The notes beneath the pieces were generated by a model. It was given only the letters and a program-made list of their open reading frames with translations. It was not told where the DNA came from and ran no database searches. From assembly GCA_003024175.1 (NCBI GenBank), contig MDYQ01000008.1, forward strand, positions 186,001-250,000: a stretch of DNA of 64,000 nt, read 5' to 3'. This stretch comes from Planoprotostelium fungivorum (Eukaryota > Evosea > Variosea > Cavosteliida > Cavosteliaceae). This document shows positions 23,676 to 35,181 of this stretch, piece by piece. A program made the translations under genes and the position numbers. Within the stretch, counting starts at the first letter, position 1. The number at the start of each line of letters is the position of its first letter.

Positions 23676-23954
23676 CCTATCCGCTGTGCTTCCAAGCGCT
23701 ATATGATGGACTGAAAATTTAACCGCTCAAATCTGCTTGCCGATTTCGACTGACAGACACAAAACCCGTCGGCTGTCTAAATCTGTAGAAGAGTGTGTGA
23801 TTACGGTTGCCACTGCGTTTCGTCTGCTTTAGAAGGTGATTGATGATCCGCGATTGCCGGTGATGATGTATATAGGTTGTATTCATTAAGAGGTGATGTG
23901 TAGCATCTTTATTGAGCGGTGTTCCCCTATTTACAATCGACGAGGACTTATTGA

Positions 23955-24278
23955 TCATTCGTAAGGAGAGTGCAAGAAAATGAGATAACCAACTACAGAC
24001 ACCAAGAGAACGAGTGCGGATACGACCGGATAGAAGTACACAAAGTTCTTCTCTACCTTCTTCTTCCTCTCGATGCTGTTCCTCAATGCAGTTCTGATCT
24101 TCGTATTCTGAACAATGGATCAACTAGATGATAAACGTATGGAAGGTGTCATTCCAACGTGATTCACCTTCTTGTTCTCTTGTGTGCCGATCTTCTTCCT
24201 GTATTCATGGTGGAGATCGGGAGACGTCGGTGCATGTGGGCTCTTGCCTCCTCCACCATTCTCTAATCGTCTTCCCAT
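23955..24278 (-). CDS. Small tail-anchored membrane protein, TRIQK-like
   Basis: Two exons encode about 88 residues, with an intron at about 24110-24168 (donor GTGAATCA). The N-terminus is Gly/Pro-rich. A conserved-looking core reads HEYRKKIGTQENKKNTKIRT, then ALRNSIERKKKVEKN, followed by one C-terminal membrane segment (PVVSALVLLVSVVGYLIFL) and a short tail. The core and layout resemble TRIQK (triple QxxK/R) proteins of the animal endoplasmic reticulum, for example YRKQIGKQDYKK. Membership is my recognition from memory and not tested. An ER tail-anchored location is inferred. Confidence 0.6.
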
Positions 24279-24449
24279 TCCGTCGTGATGTGTGTATGGT
24301 TCGCAACAAATTGTGTTTGCGTCACACAAAAAAAGTCTGACGATCTATTTTCTGAACGTGAAGCCAATCACATCGATGGAAGCACCTGGTGAGCAGACAA
24401 AGCACCCTCAATCGACATTAAGTCTTCAGAAATTATACAATCTTTATAT

Positions 24450-25290
24450 TCAAGCCTCGTGTTTTACTGTGAAGACGTAGGCTCCCTCGGGCTTGTTACC
24501 CAGATTGGCAATGATCCTTCCCTGCTTGTTGTCGTACACGGATGGTACTTCCGTGAAGGCTCCCGGGCTGTTGGGGACAGTCTTCAACATGCCGACCTTC
24601 GATGGTGTCAGGGTCTCGTGATCTCTCCTCCATCGTGCGTCATCATCACCTGTCCGTTGGTCTCTGCTCCCTGAGTATCTAAGACGGGAGAGTAGAACAT
24701 GGTGGGGTTCTTGATGTCGGGGTTGGTGGACTTGATGTTCACTCCGTACGTCTTGTCCTTTCCTCCTTCGACCATGGAGGCTTTAGTGGGAACCTGCAGC
24801 CGGAGATCAGCTGACAGTGCAAGACGATGATGATGATTTGTCTCACCAAGCTGTAACCGGTGGGGAGAGTGTACTGAGGAGCGGGGGAGGGATCGACCTA
24901 TCCACGCGTCATCCACAACGCTGTAGATGGATCTGTCACCTGCATGCTGGTCTCCTCCTGGGGGTCAGAGTGAAGACCGAAAGAAGCATCGGGTGCATTG
25001 TTCATAATGAGACCGAGAGGCAACACGCTACCAGTGAGAGGTTGAATGGGAGACAGAAGAGAGTAAGCGGCTCTCGGTGTCACGACCGCACTGGTCGACT
25101 TGCCAGTCACGGCCGACGGTTTGATGGCATACAGAGTTGAGACGGGATTCGTTAAAAGAAGCCCAGAAGGGCCGATGAAATTGGTGGTCAGAGTGTGGCC
25201 CACACCATTGAGGAGGGGCTGGCTGACTGTGAACTGTGCAGAGGCTGCGGAGAGTAAGATGAGGAGAATAGAAGCCTGAATGGTGCGCAT
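24450..25290 (-). CDS. Secreted protein of unknown function
   Basis: Four exons encode about 230 residues. The ATG at 25290 opens a clean signal peptide (MRTIQASILLILLSAASAQ). The mature protein is rich in Pro, Thr, Val and Ser with no Cys (LTTNFIGPSGLLLTNPV, PTGYSL, TYGVNIKSTNP), probably beta-rich. The final exon starts after an intron at about 24596-24640 and ends GAYVFTVKHEA. The frame stays open upstream to 25557 with another ATG and hydrophobic stretch, but that would overlap the start of the divergent gene at 25519, so the 25290 start is preferred. No family recognised. Confidence 0.7.
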
Positions 25291-25518
25291 GTTTGGGTGA
25301 TCTGTTTTGACCTGCAACCCTGCGGTGGCACAGCACCCTCTTCCTGGAAGGGAGGAACCATGAGCTGGAAGTCTGACGGCCTCGGGTGCGTTGTAATTTA
25401 GATGTGGAATAGTCGTGTAGAACTCGGATGTTTGCGTATCTTCCGATGAAGCCAGGAGAGACGCAGAACAACCAACAGATACCAGCCAAACGAACACGAA
25501 CATCATCTGAACGACAAT
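25291..25518. promoter_or_regulatory. Bidirectional promoter region
   Basis: The 228 bases between the divergent starts at 25290 (minus) and 25519 (plus) must hold both promoters. No specific element was recognised. Confidence 0.45.
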
Positions 25519-26641
25519 ATGGGAATACCAGGACCTGCCATGCGTGAAGCTCTTCATTCTCTGACAAAGAAGGGGGTGAGTTACGATCGATCGATCGTCT
25601 ATCTATCATATGCTCGGGCACCTTCGGGCCTTTGACACAAATATCAGAGAGCCAAGGAAGAGAAACTGAAAGAAGAAAGAATGAGAAAGCAGAACGAGTA
25701 TGTCGGTCTGGTGAGATGTAGATTCATCGATTGGACCTGTGACTGAACCAAACAGACAAAGAAAAATGTTGACACCGCTAACAAGGAGGGCGATGGAAAA
25801 ACTGTTGAGAGTGAGACGAAACCCACCGAAAATGTAAGAACGATTGGGTTGGCCCTTTGTTGATGAAATGATATAGACACTCAAGACGGAGGATGAGAAG
25901 AATGGAACTGTTCACAAAACGGAGGTATGGACGTTACGTCCATAATGGATCATGTACTGATCGAGCGAACAGACCAAAACCAAGACCGACGGAGAGAAGG
26001 TGGAAGAGAAGGTAATTATAAAGACTTTCACTTCATCCAGCTTCTCCATGCTTACCACTCTACAGAAAGTCGAGACCATCAAGCCCAGAGATGAGCCTGA
26101 GGTAATCACCGTCTCATGTTGACTCCATCACCTCCATCTACGATGTCATTCCTCACACACGAACAGAAGAAGGTTGAAGAGAAGAAGATCGTAGACAGCG
26201 AGAAGAAGGTGGAAGAGAAGAAGGTCATCCATGATGGAGAAACGGTCGCTGAAGACAAGAGAGTCGAGCCCGTAGACAACAAGCTCGCCGCTGCAGCTGC
26301 TCCAGTTCGCTCAGAAGACATCGGAAAAACAGATTTACCCGCAGCTCAGGCCGAGGTGGGTTGCATTGAATGAAACTCTCTCATCCGAATGGAACACTGA
26401 CGTCCATCAGCCCCAGCCGATCGTCATCCAGAGGTCGGCCGTCGCCCCATCGACTCGCGAGCACGTCTCGTGGTCAGTCGACCAACACATGGTGACGTCA
26501 CCTTCTCTTATCATCGTCTGATGAAAATTGCAGCAGTCGAACAACAACCACTCTCAGATTTACAATGGAACTCAGACTTTGAACGCCGTGCCCTTCCAAA
26601 CACCAATCGTCTCGAATATTGTGATTCCCCCCACTTACTGA
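25519..26641 (+). CDS. Lys/Glu-rich low-complexity protein
   Basis: About eight small exons, apparently all joined in phase 0. The start at 25519 reads MGIPGPAMREALHSLTKKG, followed by exons RAKEEKLKEERMRKQNEY, TKKNVDTANKEGDGKTVES, TLKTEDEKNGTVHKTE, TKTKTDGEKVEEK, KVETIKPRDEPE and a longer exon with EKKVEEKKIVDSEKKVEEKK. The charged part is followed by a less charged tail ending TPIVSNIVIPPTY. There is no signal peptide, membrane span or recognisable domain, so it is probably intrinsically disordered. Polyadenylation-like AATAAA follows the stop at once (26643). Function unknown. Confidence 0.7.
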
Positions 26642-26918
26642 AATAAATCGACCACGACTGTGATCTCATCTTATCACGGTGTATGTCTTTGGCGGCGAGC
26701 TCCCTTTTGAATGGAAGTCCTAAACGCTGTGATTATCGCCAGTACACGGACCTTTCTTTAGGACGCGGTACGATAACGTAAATTCACCATAGATACTCGT
26801 CTTCTTAATGCGCTATCTTGAATATGAGTTCCATCTTTCTGAGGAATATTCCACTGTACCTACTTACTTACTTTTTAGGGCAAATGAATGAACGAATGTC
26901 AATTCACAAACGAGCAGA

Positions 26919-29874
26919 ATGAAGACACATCACAGGTGGACCTTACCCCTTCTGTGTTTATTGTTGTGCGTCTACGCCGATTACGAGTTAGGAATCGATA
27001 GACCCTACGGCGACCTTCCCAATCAACCCATCCAACTGGACAAAAATGCAGAGCCCGAAGACTGTCAGACCCTCTGCGAACAGAACTCAGGTGAGTCGTT
27101 GACTCATTTTCGAGATGTTAAAGACCTCAAACAGATTGCAAGACTTGGTCCTTCTCCTCTCCCAAAACGAGTGACTGTCAAGATGATGCTCTCTGTTGGC
27201 TGAAAGGAGAACTCAAACCTGTTTCTGTCAATCGTTGCATGTACTCCGGTGTGAAAGGTGATACCATCTTTATTGTCCAACTCCATCCAACCCGTTTCAG
27301 GAAGAGTCTTGAAGAGACTCGATTTCATGCCCTTCCCCGCTTCATCTTTCCGTCCAACAGGTACATGCATTCTCTTTCGAGAATGACCATCTCACAAATC
27401 ATCAGGATGGTTGATGGAACAGATGAAGAAGCAAGCCACCGGGTTGGCCGGTCACCTCGCCGACTTTTGGAACGACATTGCCAATTCCACCTGGATCGGT
27501 GGAAACTCAGATACCACATTCAATGGTGTCCATCATCATCATCTCTTCACCTCTCCTTCGTCTCATTTGACATCCAGGTTACGGAGAGAGAGTTCCCTAT
27601 TGGATCAATGGCCTCGTGCCAACGGCTTACCTCACCGGAGACCAACACACCATCGATCAGGTGGTTCCATCACATCGATCGACATCGATGAGACGACTGA
27701 CGTGCAAAGGTCGAGCGTTACGTCAAGTTCATCTTGGATCATCAGACATCCGATGGATTTTTTGGCAACGATGGTGATCCGTGGCCCAGGTGGAAAATCG
27801 TTGTAGATGGAGAAACTGAGATTTCCACGAGATTTCCCCTCCTCATGGCCTTGACTCAGTACTCCGAGTTCAACCCTTCTCACTCACAGAGGGTGAGAGT
27901 TCACAAAACTTCACAGAAAATTCACGGAAATTTTAGGTCATCGATGCCATATGGAAATACTTTGACGCACAGCGAGCGCAATTATTCACCAAGCCGTTGG
28001 ACTCTTGGGCCAAGGTGATCGATCTACAACGAGCCACTCTGACACCGCTCAGTACCGATACCAAGATCTGTTGCTTTCCATCTTTTACATCTACGATCAT
28101 CATCCGAGGGATCGTCAGGAATTTCTCCTGAATTTCGCAGAGTTGGTCTACCAGCAGAGATTCGATTGGGAGGGATTTTTTGGCGGGAACGACTTCCCCA
28201 AGGTACTCCCATCATGATGTCATACTCTGCAGATGATGACGTCATACAGACATCTTGTACACCGGAACAGATTGGCCTGGCGACCCACGGAGTCAACGTT
28301 GGTCAAGGTCTGAAGAGCTCGGCCCTGTGGTACCGGTGAATTTCTCCGAAATTTCATCAAGATTTCCTGACGCCATCACAGGTACAGCCAATCTCCCGCC
28401 GATATCTCATCTACAACGCAGAGATACGATGTCTTAGATCGCTATCACGGCATGGCATCCGGTATCTTCAGGTAAAATTCCTCCGTCTACAACCTGCCAA
28501 CTCCCCCAGTTGTTCCGAACATTTAGCCGGTCTATCTCCGTCACAGGGAGCTGAGACTTGTACCGTTGTAGAGACCATGTTCTCTTACGTACACATGTAC
28601 TCTCAGACCCGAGACGTACGTTACGCAGACCGCATCGAGCAGTTGGCCTACAACGCCCTTCCTGCCTCTATGACGCCAGACACGTGGGCTCACGTCTATC
28701 TACAACAAGCCAACGAGATATCGAGCGAGCCAGTCAATCCGTTCGTTTATTTATCAGACGGAGCGGATGCAAATGTGTACGGTCTAGCTCCTTGGTTTGG
28801 TTGCTGTACGGCCAATTTCGTGCAGGGATGGCCCAAATTTGTCACACACGCCCTACTGCAGGTGAAATTTCGACGAACTTTCCATCTACAACGATGTAAA
28901 CGGAGGACAGACCGAGGACGATGGTGTCGCCGTCAACGTTCTGACTCCCTTGCGTTTCAAGTGAGTGAAATCTCCGTGAAATCTCTGCGAAATTTCCGAT
29001 ACGCTGCAGGTCACAGCTGGCGAACGGAGCAGTGTCCATCATCATCACTACAAATTATCCGTTTGAAGAGATCATCACCTTTGACATCACGAGCGAGGCA
29101 GGCTTCCCTTTCTATTTACGTATCCCAGCCTGGGCGAATAATGCGACTCTATACAGCCAGGGTAAGAGTAGAAATCCTCCGGCCGGAAAATTGTACAAGG
29201 TGGGATATGACGTCATCGAAGTGAAAGGGTGACGCGTTGTAGATGAAGATACCTGCGGGGAAGGTGACTCTGACGCTGCAACTTCCCATGGAGTTTAGAA
29301 CCGTCGAGAGACTGAACGGTGATCATCATCCCATCGTGATCATCATTGACTTGATCATCATCACGTTGACTTGATCATCATCACCACGATCGCGATCACC
29401 CCGATCACCACTCAGTCTTCCACACTGACGCACGAACAGGAGCAGTGGCTATCTACCGTGGCCCCTTCTTGTACTCCCTCGACATCGGAGAGAACATGGA
29501 ACAGAAGACCCACTACTACCAGAACAGTTACGATTACGTCACCAAGGCAACGAAGCCCTGGGCTTACGCTCTCTCCCTCGATCCCACCCACCCCGAAAAC
29601 TCGCTGAAATTCACCTACGCCGTGAGATTCTCATCTACAACGATCACGTGACCTCCTGCAGGGAAACATCGGTGAAAACCCGTTCGACCACGCGGGGACA
29701 CCTCTTCGAGTGGCCGTTCGAGGAAAGAAGATCGAATGGGGCATAGAGAAGAACGCAGCTGCTGATCCTCCAAAGAGCCCGGTGGAGTCATCGTCTGCCA
29801 TGGAGGACCTCACCCTCTTACCCTTCGGTTCCAGTCGCCTCCGCATGACCGAACTGCCCGTTTTAAAGAATTAA
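26919..29874 (+). CDS. Secreted GH127 (DUF1680)-type glycoside hydrolase
   Basis: Many-exon gene with a signal peptide (MKTHHRWTLPLLCLLLCVYA). The product follows the DUF1680/GH127 pattern: an alpha/alpha-barrel region (GYGERVPYWINGLVPTAYL, RYVKFILDHQTSDGFFG, YRYQDLLLSIFYIYDHH), the zinc-site motif GAETC (about 28547-28561), EQLAYNALPASMTPD, and the Cys-Cys pair in WFGCCTAN (28802-28807), then beta-rich C-terminal domains (FPFYLRIPAWANNATLYSQG, YRGPFLYSLDIGENM). In bacterial HypBA1 of this family, Glu-x-Cys and Cys-Cys bind zinc and one of the pair is the nucleophile; both are present here, so activity, possibly on beta-L-arabinofuranosides, is plausible but substrate is unknown. The family is mostly bacterial and fungal; a transfer origin is possible, but the gene is now intron-rich. 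Stop at 29872-29874. Confidence 0.8.
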
Positions 29875-30143
29875 AGACTTTTGTCGTCTTGGAACGAAAT
29901 CGTAGGTCTCTCTCTATATACGAATCCGTTCGTGGAATCACTGTGGTGGAAAGAGGAGGACGAAGCGGATCATGAGGCTCATGTTTGTGACCATGTGAGC
30001 AGAGTGACCCTATAAAGGAGTACATGTTATCTATGGTGATGTCGTGACACTTGTCCAGTCATATTTCTCTTTAGAAACTCTGAGGCCTTCAGACAGCGAG
30101 GAGAGTGACACAACCACTCGGCGTATTTCCATTTTCTAACAGC

Positions 30144-31650
30144 ATGAGGGTCACCATCTTATCGTTGGTCTTCACATTGGCTTGTGCTCAATGGACCTGC
30201 GAGGTGATATTCTAAACACCAATGGACGCTGATCTACATTGTAGTGGATCAAGTCTTCAGACATCAAACTTCGTATGACTGGCCCTCGTACCTCTTTCAC
30301 ATTTACCTTCGGCGCGGGAGGCACCATCGCGCAGGGATATGATGCCGAGCGCTCCGATATCAACATCTTTGGACCAGGAACATCTTCGGCAGAGGATACC
30401 GATCGAGTCGTCCAAACAGTGCACTGGGATCTCTCTCTGGCCACAACAGTGAATGGTGAAAGTTCAAGGTGACTCAACTCCGATACATCTTTCGAGAGCT
30501 GATTTGATCCACAGATGGAACGTGAATCAGGCAGGAGCAGGTAACAACTCGTTTTCTTACATCGTTTCGGCTGAGACATCAGCCTATAATGGTGTCTGCC
30601 AGCTCAAAGTGAAACACCGTATGACCGTCTGCATCCTCATCTTCCTCAGGTTTTCTCGGTCGATAATCAGCAGTGGGACACTCGCATCGACTCTATCTTC
30701 GGGGGTTCAGACAGCTACTATTTAGAATACACCGCCACCAGTGATGGTGCTCTCACCCTGCGTCGCATCATGTTATTCGGTCAAGCCACAGCGAATGGCC
30801 AGAAAGGTGGGCTTCCTCGCGGCTCACGCTCTTCTGATCATCACCAGTCTCATTACCTCAACCTTACATCGAGCAGTGGCACACGTTCAGCAATTCTATC
30901 TTTAGCAATGCCGCCGTTGCTTTCGATGCACAAGGCAATCCAACTTGGTACTACGATATGGTGAACATTTAAACTTCGATCCGAAATTCACGCGAAATTT
31001 CAGTCAAACCTGCCTGGCTATGGTAATATTCCAGTCGATCATACGTACGGTTACGTAACAGCCTTCACAAACGGACAAGCCACCACGGCCTTCACCATCG
31101 TCTACGGTACACATCAGCTGTCAGACTGTTCCTGGAACAACTCCAGTTACCTATGTCAGAGCGGTGGTTACGTCCTCAACAGCAACCCTTACCCCTACGA
31201 GCACCGTGAGTTCCACGCGAAATCTCCGCATTATTCCAACCTTTCCGTCAGTCTTGGCCTTGCTACCCGGTCTCAATTTGGGAGGACCACTCCGTGCTGG
31301 AGATCTATTGGATCAAACGTTTGTCTATCGATTCGACAAGGGAGTGCAGGCTTCTGATGTGGAAATATATCAACAGTCAGCATCCAATGTACCAGGACCC
31401 AGGTCAGTCTCATCTTCTCATTCGAAATGAATCGATTATTGATATGAAGATATATCGTTGAATGTGAACGGATACGTGTGATGTGTGGTGACCAATCGGT
31501 AGGTTGTTCAGAGACTATCAGAATGGAAGAGGTGGTGGAGGCTTAGATTCCATCGTGGATCAATTGAAGAGCAACATGTGTGGAAGGGGAGTGAGAACGA
31601 AGCACCTCAACCGGTTGAGGGGATACCAGACCATATCTTGCATCCATTAG
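30144..31650 (+). CDS. Secreted protein of unknown function
   Basis: About seven exons. The start at 30144 gives a short signal peptide (MRVTILSLVFTLACAQ). The body is rich in aromatic, Thr and Ser residues (LRMTGPRTSFTFTFGAGG, GGSDSYYLEYTATSDGALT, YGYVTAFTNGQATTAF), suggesting beta-sandwich folding and carbohydrate or surface exposure. A C-terminal exon is Gly/Arg-rich (RDYQNGRGGGGLDSIVDQ) and ends with the stop at 31650. A short inverted repeat (AGACCAT/ATGGTCT, 31628-31657) straddles the stop. I recognise no family. Introns near 30960-31005 and 31400-31500 were placed by frame continuity. Confidence 0.65.
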
Positions 31651-31808
31651 ATGGTCTGCGGTTCCAGATTTAAGTCATATAAACAATATAAACAACTGGT
31701 CAGTCTTGAACCACTGGATTTTTGCTGGTTGGCACGGTTTGTTTATTCTTGAAACGAAAGATGAGGATCACGACATTGACATAAAATGATGATCGTGACG
31801 GTGATGAT

Positions 31809-32063
31809 ATGGTGCTAACGATCCGTCGGAGTGGTGCAGTACAATATGTATCTCTCAATATGGATAGTACAAGTGTTGGAATTACACCACTTGGACAGAT
31901 CATTACAGCGGATTTGTCTTTATACTCTTTCCGTCAACGAGATGAACTCAACAACGTCAACCGGAGAATGGATGTTGGCATTCTCTCGTCACTAGCCATG
32001 CAAATGACTCCACAACCATTTTCGACAGACGGATGTCATTACATGAACGGAAAGATATTTTAA
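31809..32063 (+). CDS. Short ORF, possible 3' remnant of an SGNH/PC-esterase-like gene
   Basis: An 84-codon ORF starting with a true ATG. Its text (ADLSLYSFRQRDELNNVNRR, LAMQMTPQPFSTDGCHY) looks protein-like and ends near a DGCHY motif like the Asp-x-x-His box of SGNH/PC-esterase-type enzymes. No upstream catalytic part is visible, so it may be a gene remnant or an exon of a poorly resolved gene with the ORF at 32148. Weak call. Confidence 0.3.
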   Translation: MVLTIRRSGAVQYVSLNMDSTSVGITPLGQIITADLSLYSFRQRDELNNVNRRMDVGILSSLAMQMTPQPFSTDGCHYMNGKIF

Positions 32064-32147
32064 GTGATCGCGACGGCCGATTCTCACCTCCCGTGAAAGA
32101 CCTGAGATACGACCTCACGGTGAGAATTTAGAGGTGAGTTCATAGAA

Positions 32148-32543
32148 ATGAGGGCTATGAACTTGTGTTGTCTTTCAGACCACAGCTCGCTTTTCCTTGA
32201 CAGCGACCTTTCCCACACCTTGAGAAGGGTGTCAGCTCAGCACAGAAACTTGGTCGCAATAGAACATACACGAGCACTTGTACTCATGGGCTGGAAATTG
32301 ATGAAGAAGATTAAGAAGAGTTTAATGAGCCCACACAGAGGTTCATTATCACCATTCGAACCTCCTGCCACATCTCCTGTTGTTGTGCCAATGTGCTTGG
32401 CGAGTCGACCACCAATCGACGGAACAATTGCATCAGAGGAGAAAGATGCCAAGCTTCAGAGGTATCAACGCTCCATCATCACGGCCATCTTCCTCACCAT
32501 CGTGCTGGCATTGTTGGTCGATTGCATCTGCTTGGGGACGTAA
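32148..32543 (+). CDS. Hypothetical protein with one C-terminal membrane segment
   Basis: A 131-codon frame. After a possible splice acceptor at about 32178 it encodes a basic and Pro-containing stretch, a charged segment (SEEKDAKLQRYQRS) and one C-terminal hydrophobic helix (IITAIFLTIVLALLVDCICL). It could be a tail-anchored protein or the last exon of a gene including the ORF at 31809. The start is uncertain and no family is recognised. Confidence 0.35.
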   Translation: MRAMNLCCLSDHSSLFLDSDLSHTLRRVSAQHRNLVAIEHTRALVLMGWKLMKKIKKSLMSPHRGSLSPFEPPATSPVVVPMCLASRPPIDGTIASEEKDAKLQRYQRSIITAIFLTIVLALLVDCICLGT

Positions 32544-32959
32544 CCCTGCGAGAGAGGAATGACGATGAGATGCTATCGGATGGAACACTCGACGTGAGCT
32601 GAAGGGGGAGAACGAACTGGACAGATGTATAATACAACCTCTTTCTCGTCGTGTTTCTTCAAGAATTACGCTGAGACACACGTCTCCATTCACATGAATC
32701 AATCAATGAAACAGATTGCGAAATCCCCGTTCTAGAGGAGAAATGTACAAATAGATTATTTGTTTCGTCATTTAGGTGAGGGATCGACCTGTCCTGTCCT
32801 CTCTACTACTCTTCTCCTTTACCAACCAGCGTTTCCAATAGTTGACCAGACGCATTCATTTCAACGATGTATTTCATCATCATCTCGTTCAGCTTTTGGA
32901 TGTCATGCATCGTCACTCACGAGCAGAAGAGCGTACATTTTATTTCTATTTACACCGAA
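32544..32959. other. Intergenic region
   Basis: 3' flanks of two convergent genes. No gene recognised. Confidence 0.5.
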
Positions 32960-33673
32960 TTACATCAGCTCATCGTCTCTGACTCTCGGGTCTACTCTGG
33001 GATCCTTCATCAATTCGAACGCCACTTGTTCGTGTCCGTTCTTCATGGCCATCCTTAACGCCCAATGATGAGAGCTGGAAGGGTCGACACGATCATCTCG
33101 CATCAACATGCGAACGATTTCGATGCTACCGTTCTGGGAGGCCTTACGGATGGGCCAATTACCTCCCGCTGCAGGGTCCGCTCTTCCATCCTCCATCAGT
33201 AATCGGATGATGCCTGCGTGACCTCTGCTGGCTGCGGCCTGTATGGCCCAATTGTTACCGTCTGAAGGATCGACTCTCGGGTCTGATAGAAGGAGCTGCA
33301 CGACGTCACATCGGCCGTTCTGGCATGCGGCACGAATGGCTTCGTTCGACCAAGCAGATGGATTGGTATAGTTTAAAAGGAATCGAACTGAATGTATGGC
33401 TCCACGAGAGGATGCAAGGGCTATGGAATCATCATCCACGAAATGATTGGCTGAAGAGGTTAGAGGCTTGGCAGCTGGAGTTATATTCTCACTCATTTCG
33501 TTCCACGATCGACAGACACTTCGCAGGAGAGCATATGTCCGCTGCTCGACTCCTTTTCGTTTTGCATTTTGGACGACTCGGGATAAGATGTGGAATGTGA
33601 CGTCGTAGCAGATGAGAGCGCCGATGAAAGGATTCAGCCACTTCGTCGTTCCTTTTGGCTGCAAAGATATCAT
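32960..33673 (-). CDS. Ankyrin-repeat protein
   Basis: Intronless 237-residue ORF from the ATG at 33673. The N-terminal 60 residues (LNPFIGALICYDVTFHILSR...RSVCRSWNEMSEN) have an F-box-like pattern. At least five ankyrin-type repeats follow, about 33 residues each, with cores such as SNEAIRAACQNGRCDVVQLL, NNWAIQAAASRGHAGIIRLL, GNWPIRKASQNGSIEIVRML and HHWALRMAMKNGHEQVAFEL; each ends DPRVDPS-like. This N(W/E)AIRxAxxxGxxxVVxLLLxDPRVDPS form is common in amoebozoan and giant-virus ankyrin families. F-box plus ankyrin would suggest a substrate adaptor for ubiquitin ligase, which is inference. Confidence 0.85.
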   Translation of the reverse strand: MISLQPKGTTKWLNPFIGALICYDVTFHILSRVVQNAKRKGVEQRTYALLRSVCRSWNEMSENITPAAKPLTSSANHFVDDDSIALASSRGAIHSVRFLLNYTNPSAWSNEAIRAACQNGRCDVVQLLLSDPRVDPSDGNNWAIQAAASRGHAGIIRLLMEDGRADPAAGGNWPIRKASQNGSIEIVRMLMRDDRVDPSSSHHWALRMAMKNGHEQVAFELMKDPRVDPRVRDDELM

Positions 33674-34226
33674 TCAGGTACAGTCATTCTAACGCCTCTC
33701 ACGTCTTTGAGGTATCCACTCGGGTGATCATCGTCTCGCATGTATATGTATATGTGTGTATTATTTGATCTGATTGAGATGTGATTCAATGATCGGGAAA
33801 TTGATCTCGCAAGTCCGACATAACGATCGAGGGAAGGGAAAATAAATCAGAATCAGGTCGTTCATCGCTTAATCACACACTTCTTGTATACGATTTGTGG
33901 GATCTAGTGATCTCAGAAGCCGAATCATCGACGAAACATACACTCGACTTTTGAATCACAAATTCTATACCGCTTCCACTTCAAGCAGTTACTCACTATG
34001 TATAGAAGCCATCAGAATCCACCATCGAGCATCTATAACGAGACTTGAAAGCGAGCGCGGGGCGAAACGCTCGGTCACGTGATCTCAAATTCCTTGCGGA
34101 ATTTTGAGATTAACGTAAATCTCACGGTAAGATGACGAGAAGAGAATTTACGCAGCTTGAGCCACCGGCAAACCATTTTCCGCTCAACACACAAAGCAGC
34201 AAGCCAACAACAGCCTCAAAGCCACA
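33674..34226. other. Intergenic region
   Basis: 5' flank of the ankyrin gene and of a weak ORF. A short imperfect hairpin (CTCAAATTCC...GGAATTTTGAG) lies near 34085-34109. Nothing else recognised. Confidence 0.5.
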
Positions 34227-34513
34227 ATGACGATGGGAGTACCAAACATGGATCTCTATTGGGACACAAGTCGTAACGACCAACGCATTCCTCTACAAGA
34301 TCTATTCTGATCAAGAACGTAAGAGCTTACAACCTCTTTGGCATCTCACGAGCCAATTTCCCATCGGCCCCACCCCGAGACCAGATCTTCAACGGAATCT
34401 TTCATCATACCGGGTCAACACCTCAAGATGTCCACAAGTACGAGAGAGAGAAGACAAGAACGTGTCCCCAGCCACCTCCAACGACCCTCTCAAACGACAG
34501 TGATCACAAGTAG
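34227..34513 (+). CDS. Possible small gene, frame uncertain
   Basis: Starts MTMGVPNMDLYWDT after a favourable ACA ATG context. Two other frames then look protein-like (VVTNAFLYKIYSDQERK; RAYNLFGISRANFPSAPPRD to the stop at 34513), but no intron of ordinary length links them. It may be a small gene with an unseen intron, or decayed. No family recognised. Confidence 0.3.
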
Positions 34514-35181
34514 CTTCTGCTCTCCTCTCGAGGATGATCACACACTGTTGTCCCTGAGTTGGCGATGTGAGGTGACGATGCTGCTATCAGGAGTCAGACC
34601 GACAACCGAACGATGATGTACGGCCAGTATTGCCTTCGGGCAGAAAACTGTATGTCCTCGGGTCGACCGCACAGAAGATGATACACGAAAGTGTTTGATT
34701 CTGGCCGGAGTGGAGACACCCTTTCGAGGGCCTCTACGATGAAGGCAGGCGAGTGTCTGACGAGGCTGTGGTGTACGGAGTATGGCCGTACCCAGCCCGG
34801 GTAGAACATCGACGTTCCTTCTTCTCTCGAATGTGCATGAGACATCACAGATACACACTGCACCTGGCTACGCTTTAAATAAATCGAACTGTATCGAATC
34901 TGTTTTATTTCTTTCCTTTGAGGTTGATGATCGATCGTCTCTGTAGCACGTCTACGATCTCATTGTTTGTGCATCTTTTCATGATGGACAGGAGAACTGA
35001 GCAACGCTTCTAACGCATTGTGTTGTCTCAAGCGTTGCTTCTCCGCATCCCCAGTACATCGGATCGACCATGACGTCCTGATCTTCACAACATCAGGGGA
35101 TCAGCAAAAGGAGTGCATCCATCCCCCGATTGCGCCTTCATCTCACATCATCCACACCATCCCGCCGTACATCTCTTTATC
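34514..35181. other. Intergenic region
   Basis: 3' flanks of the weak ORF and of acyl-CoA oxidase. Overlapping ORFs of 89-106 codons on the minus strand show no domain or splice structure and were not accepted. Confidence 0.45.

Noticed and set aside
25291-25557. Upstream in-frame ATG with a second hydrophobic stretch for the secreted gene
   Set aside because: It would overlap the start of the divergent gene at 25519; the ATG at 25290 gives a cleaner signal peptide.
34538-34863. Two overlapping minus-strand ORFs
   Set aside because: Both lack family resemblance and overlap each other in different frames; neither is convincing.
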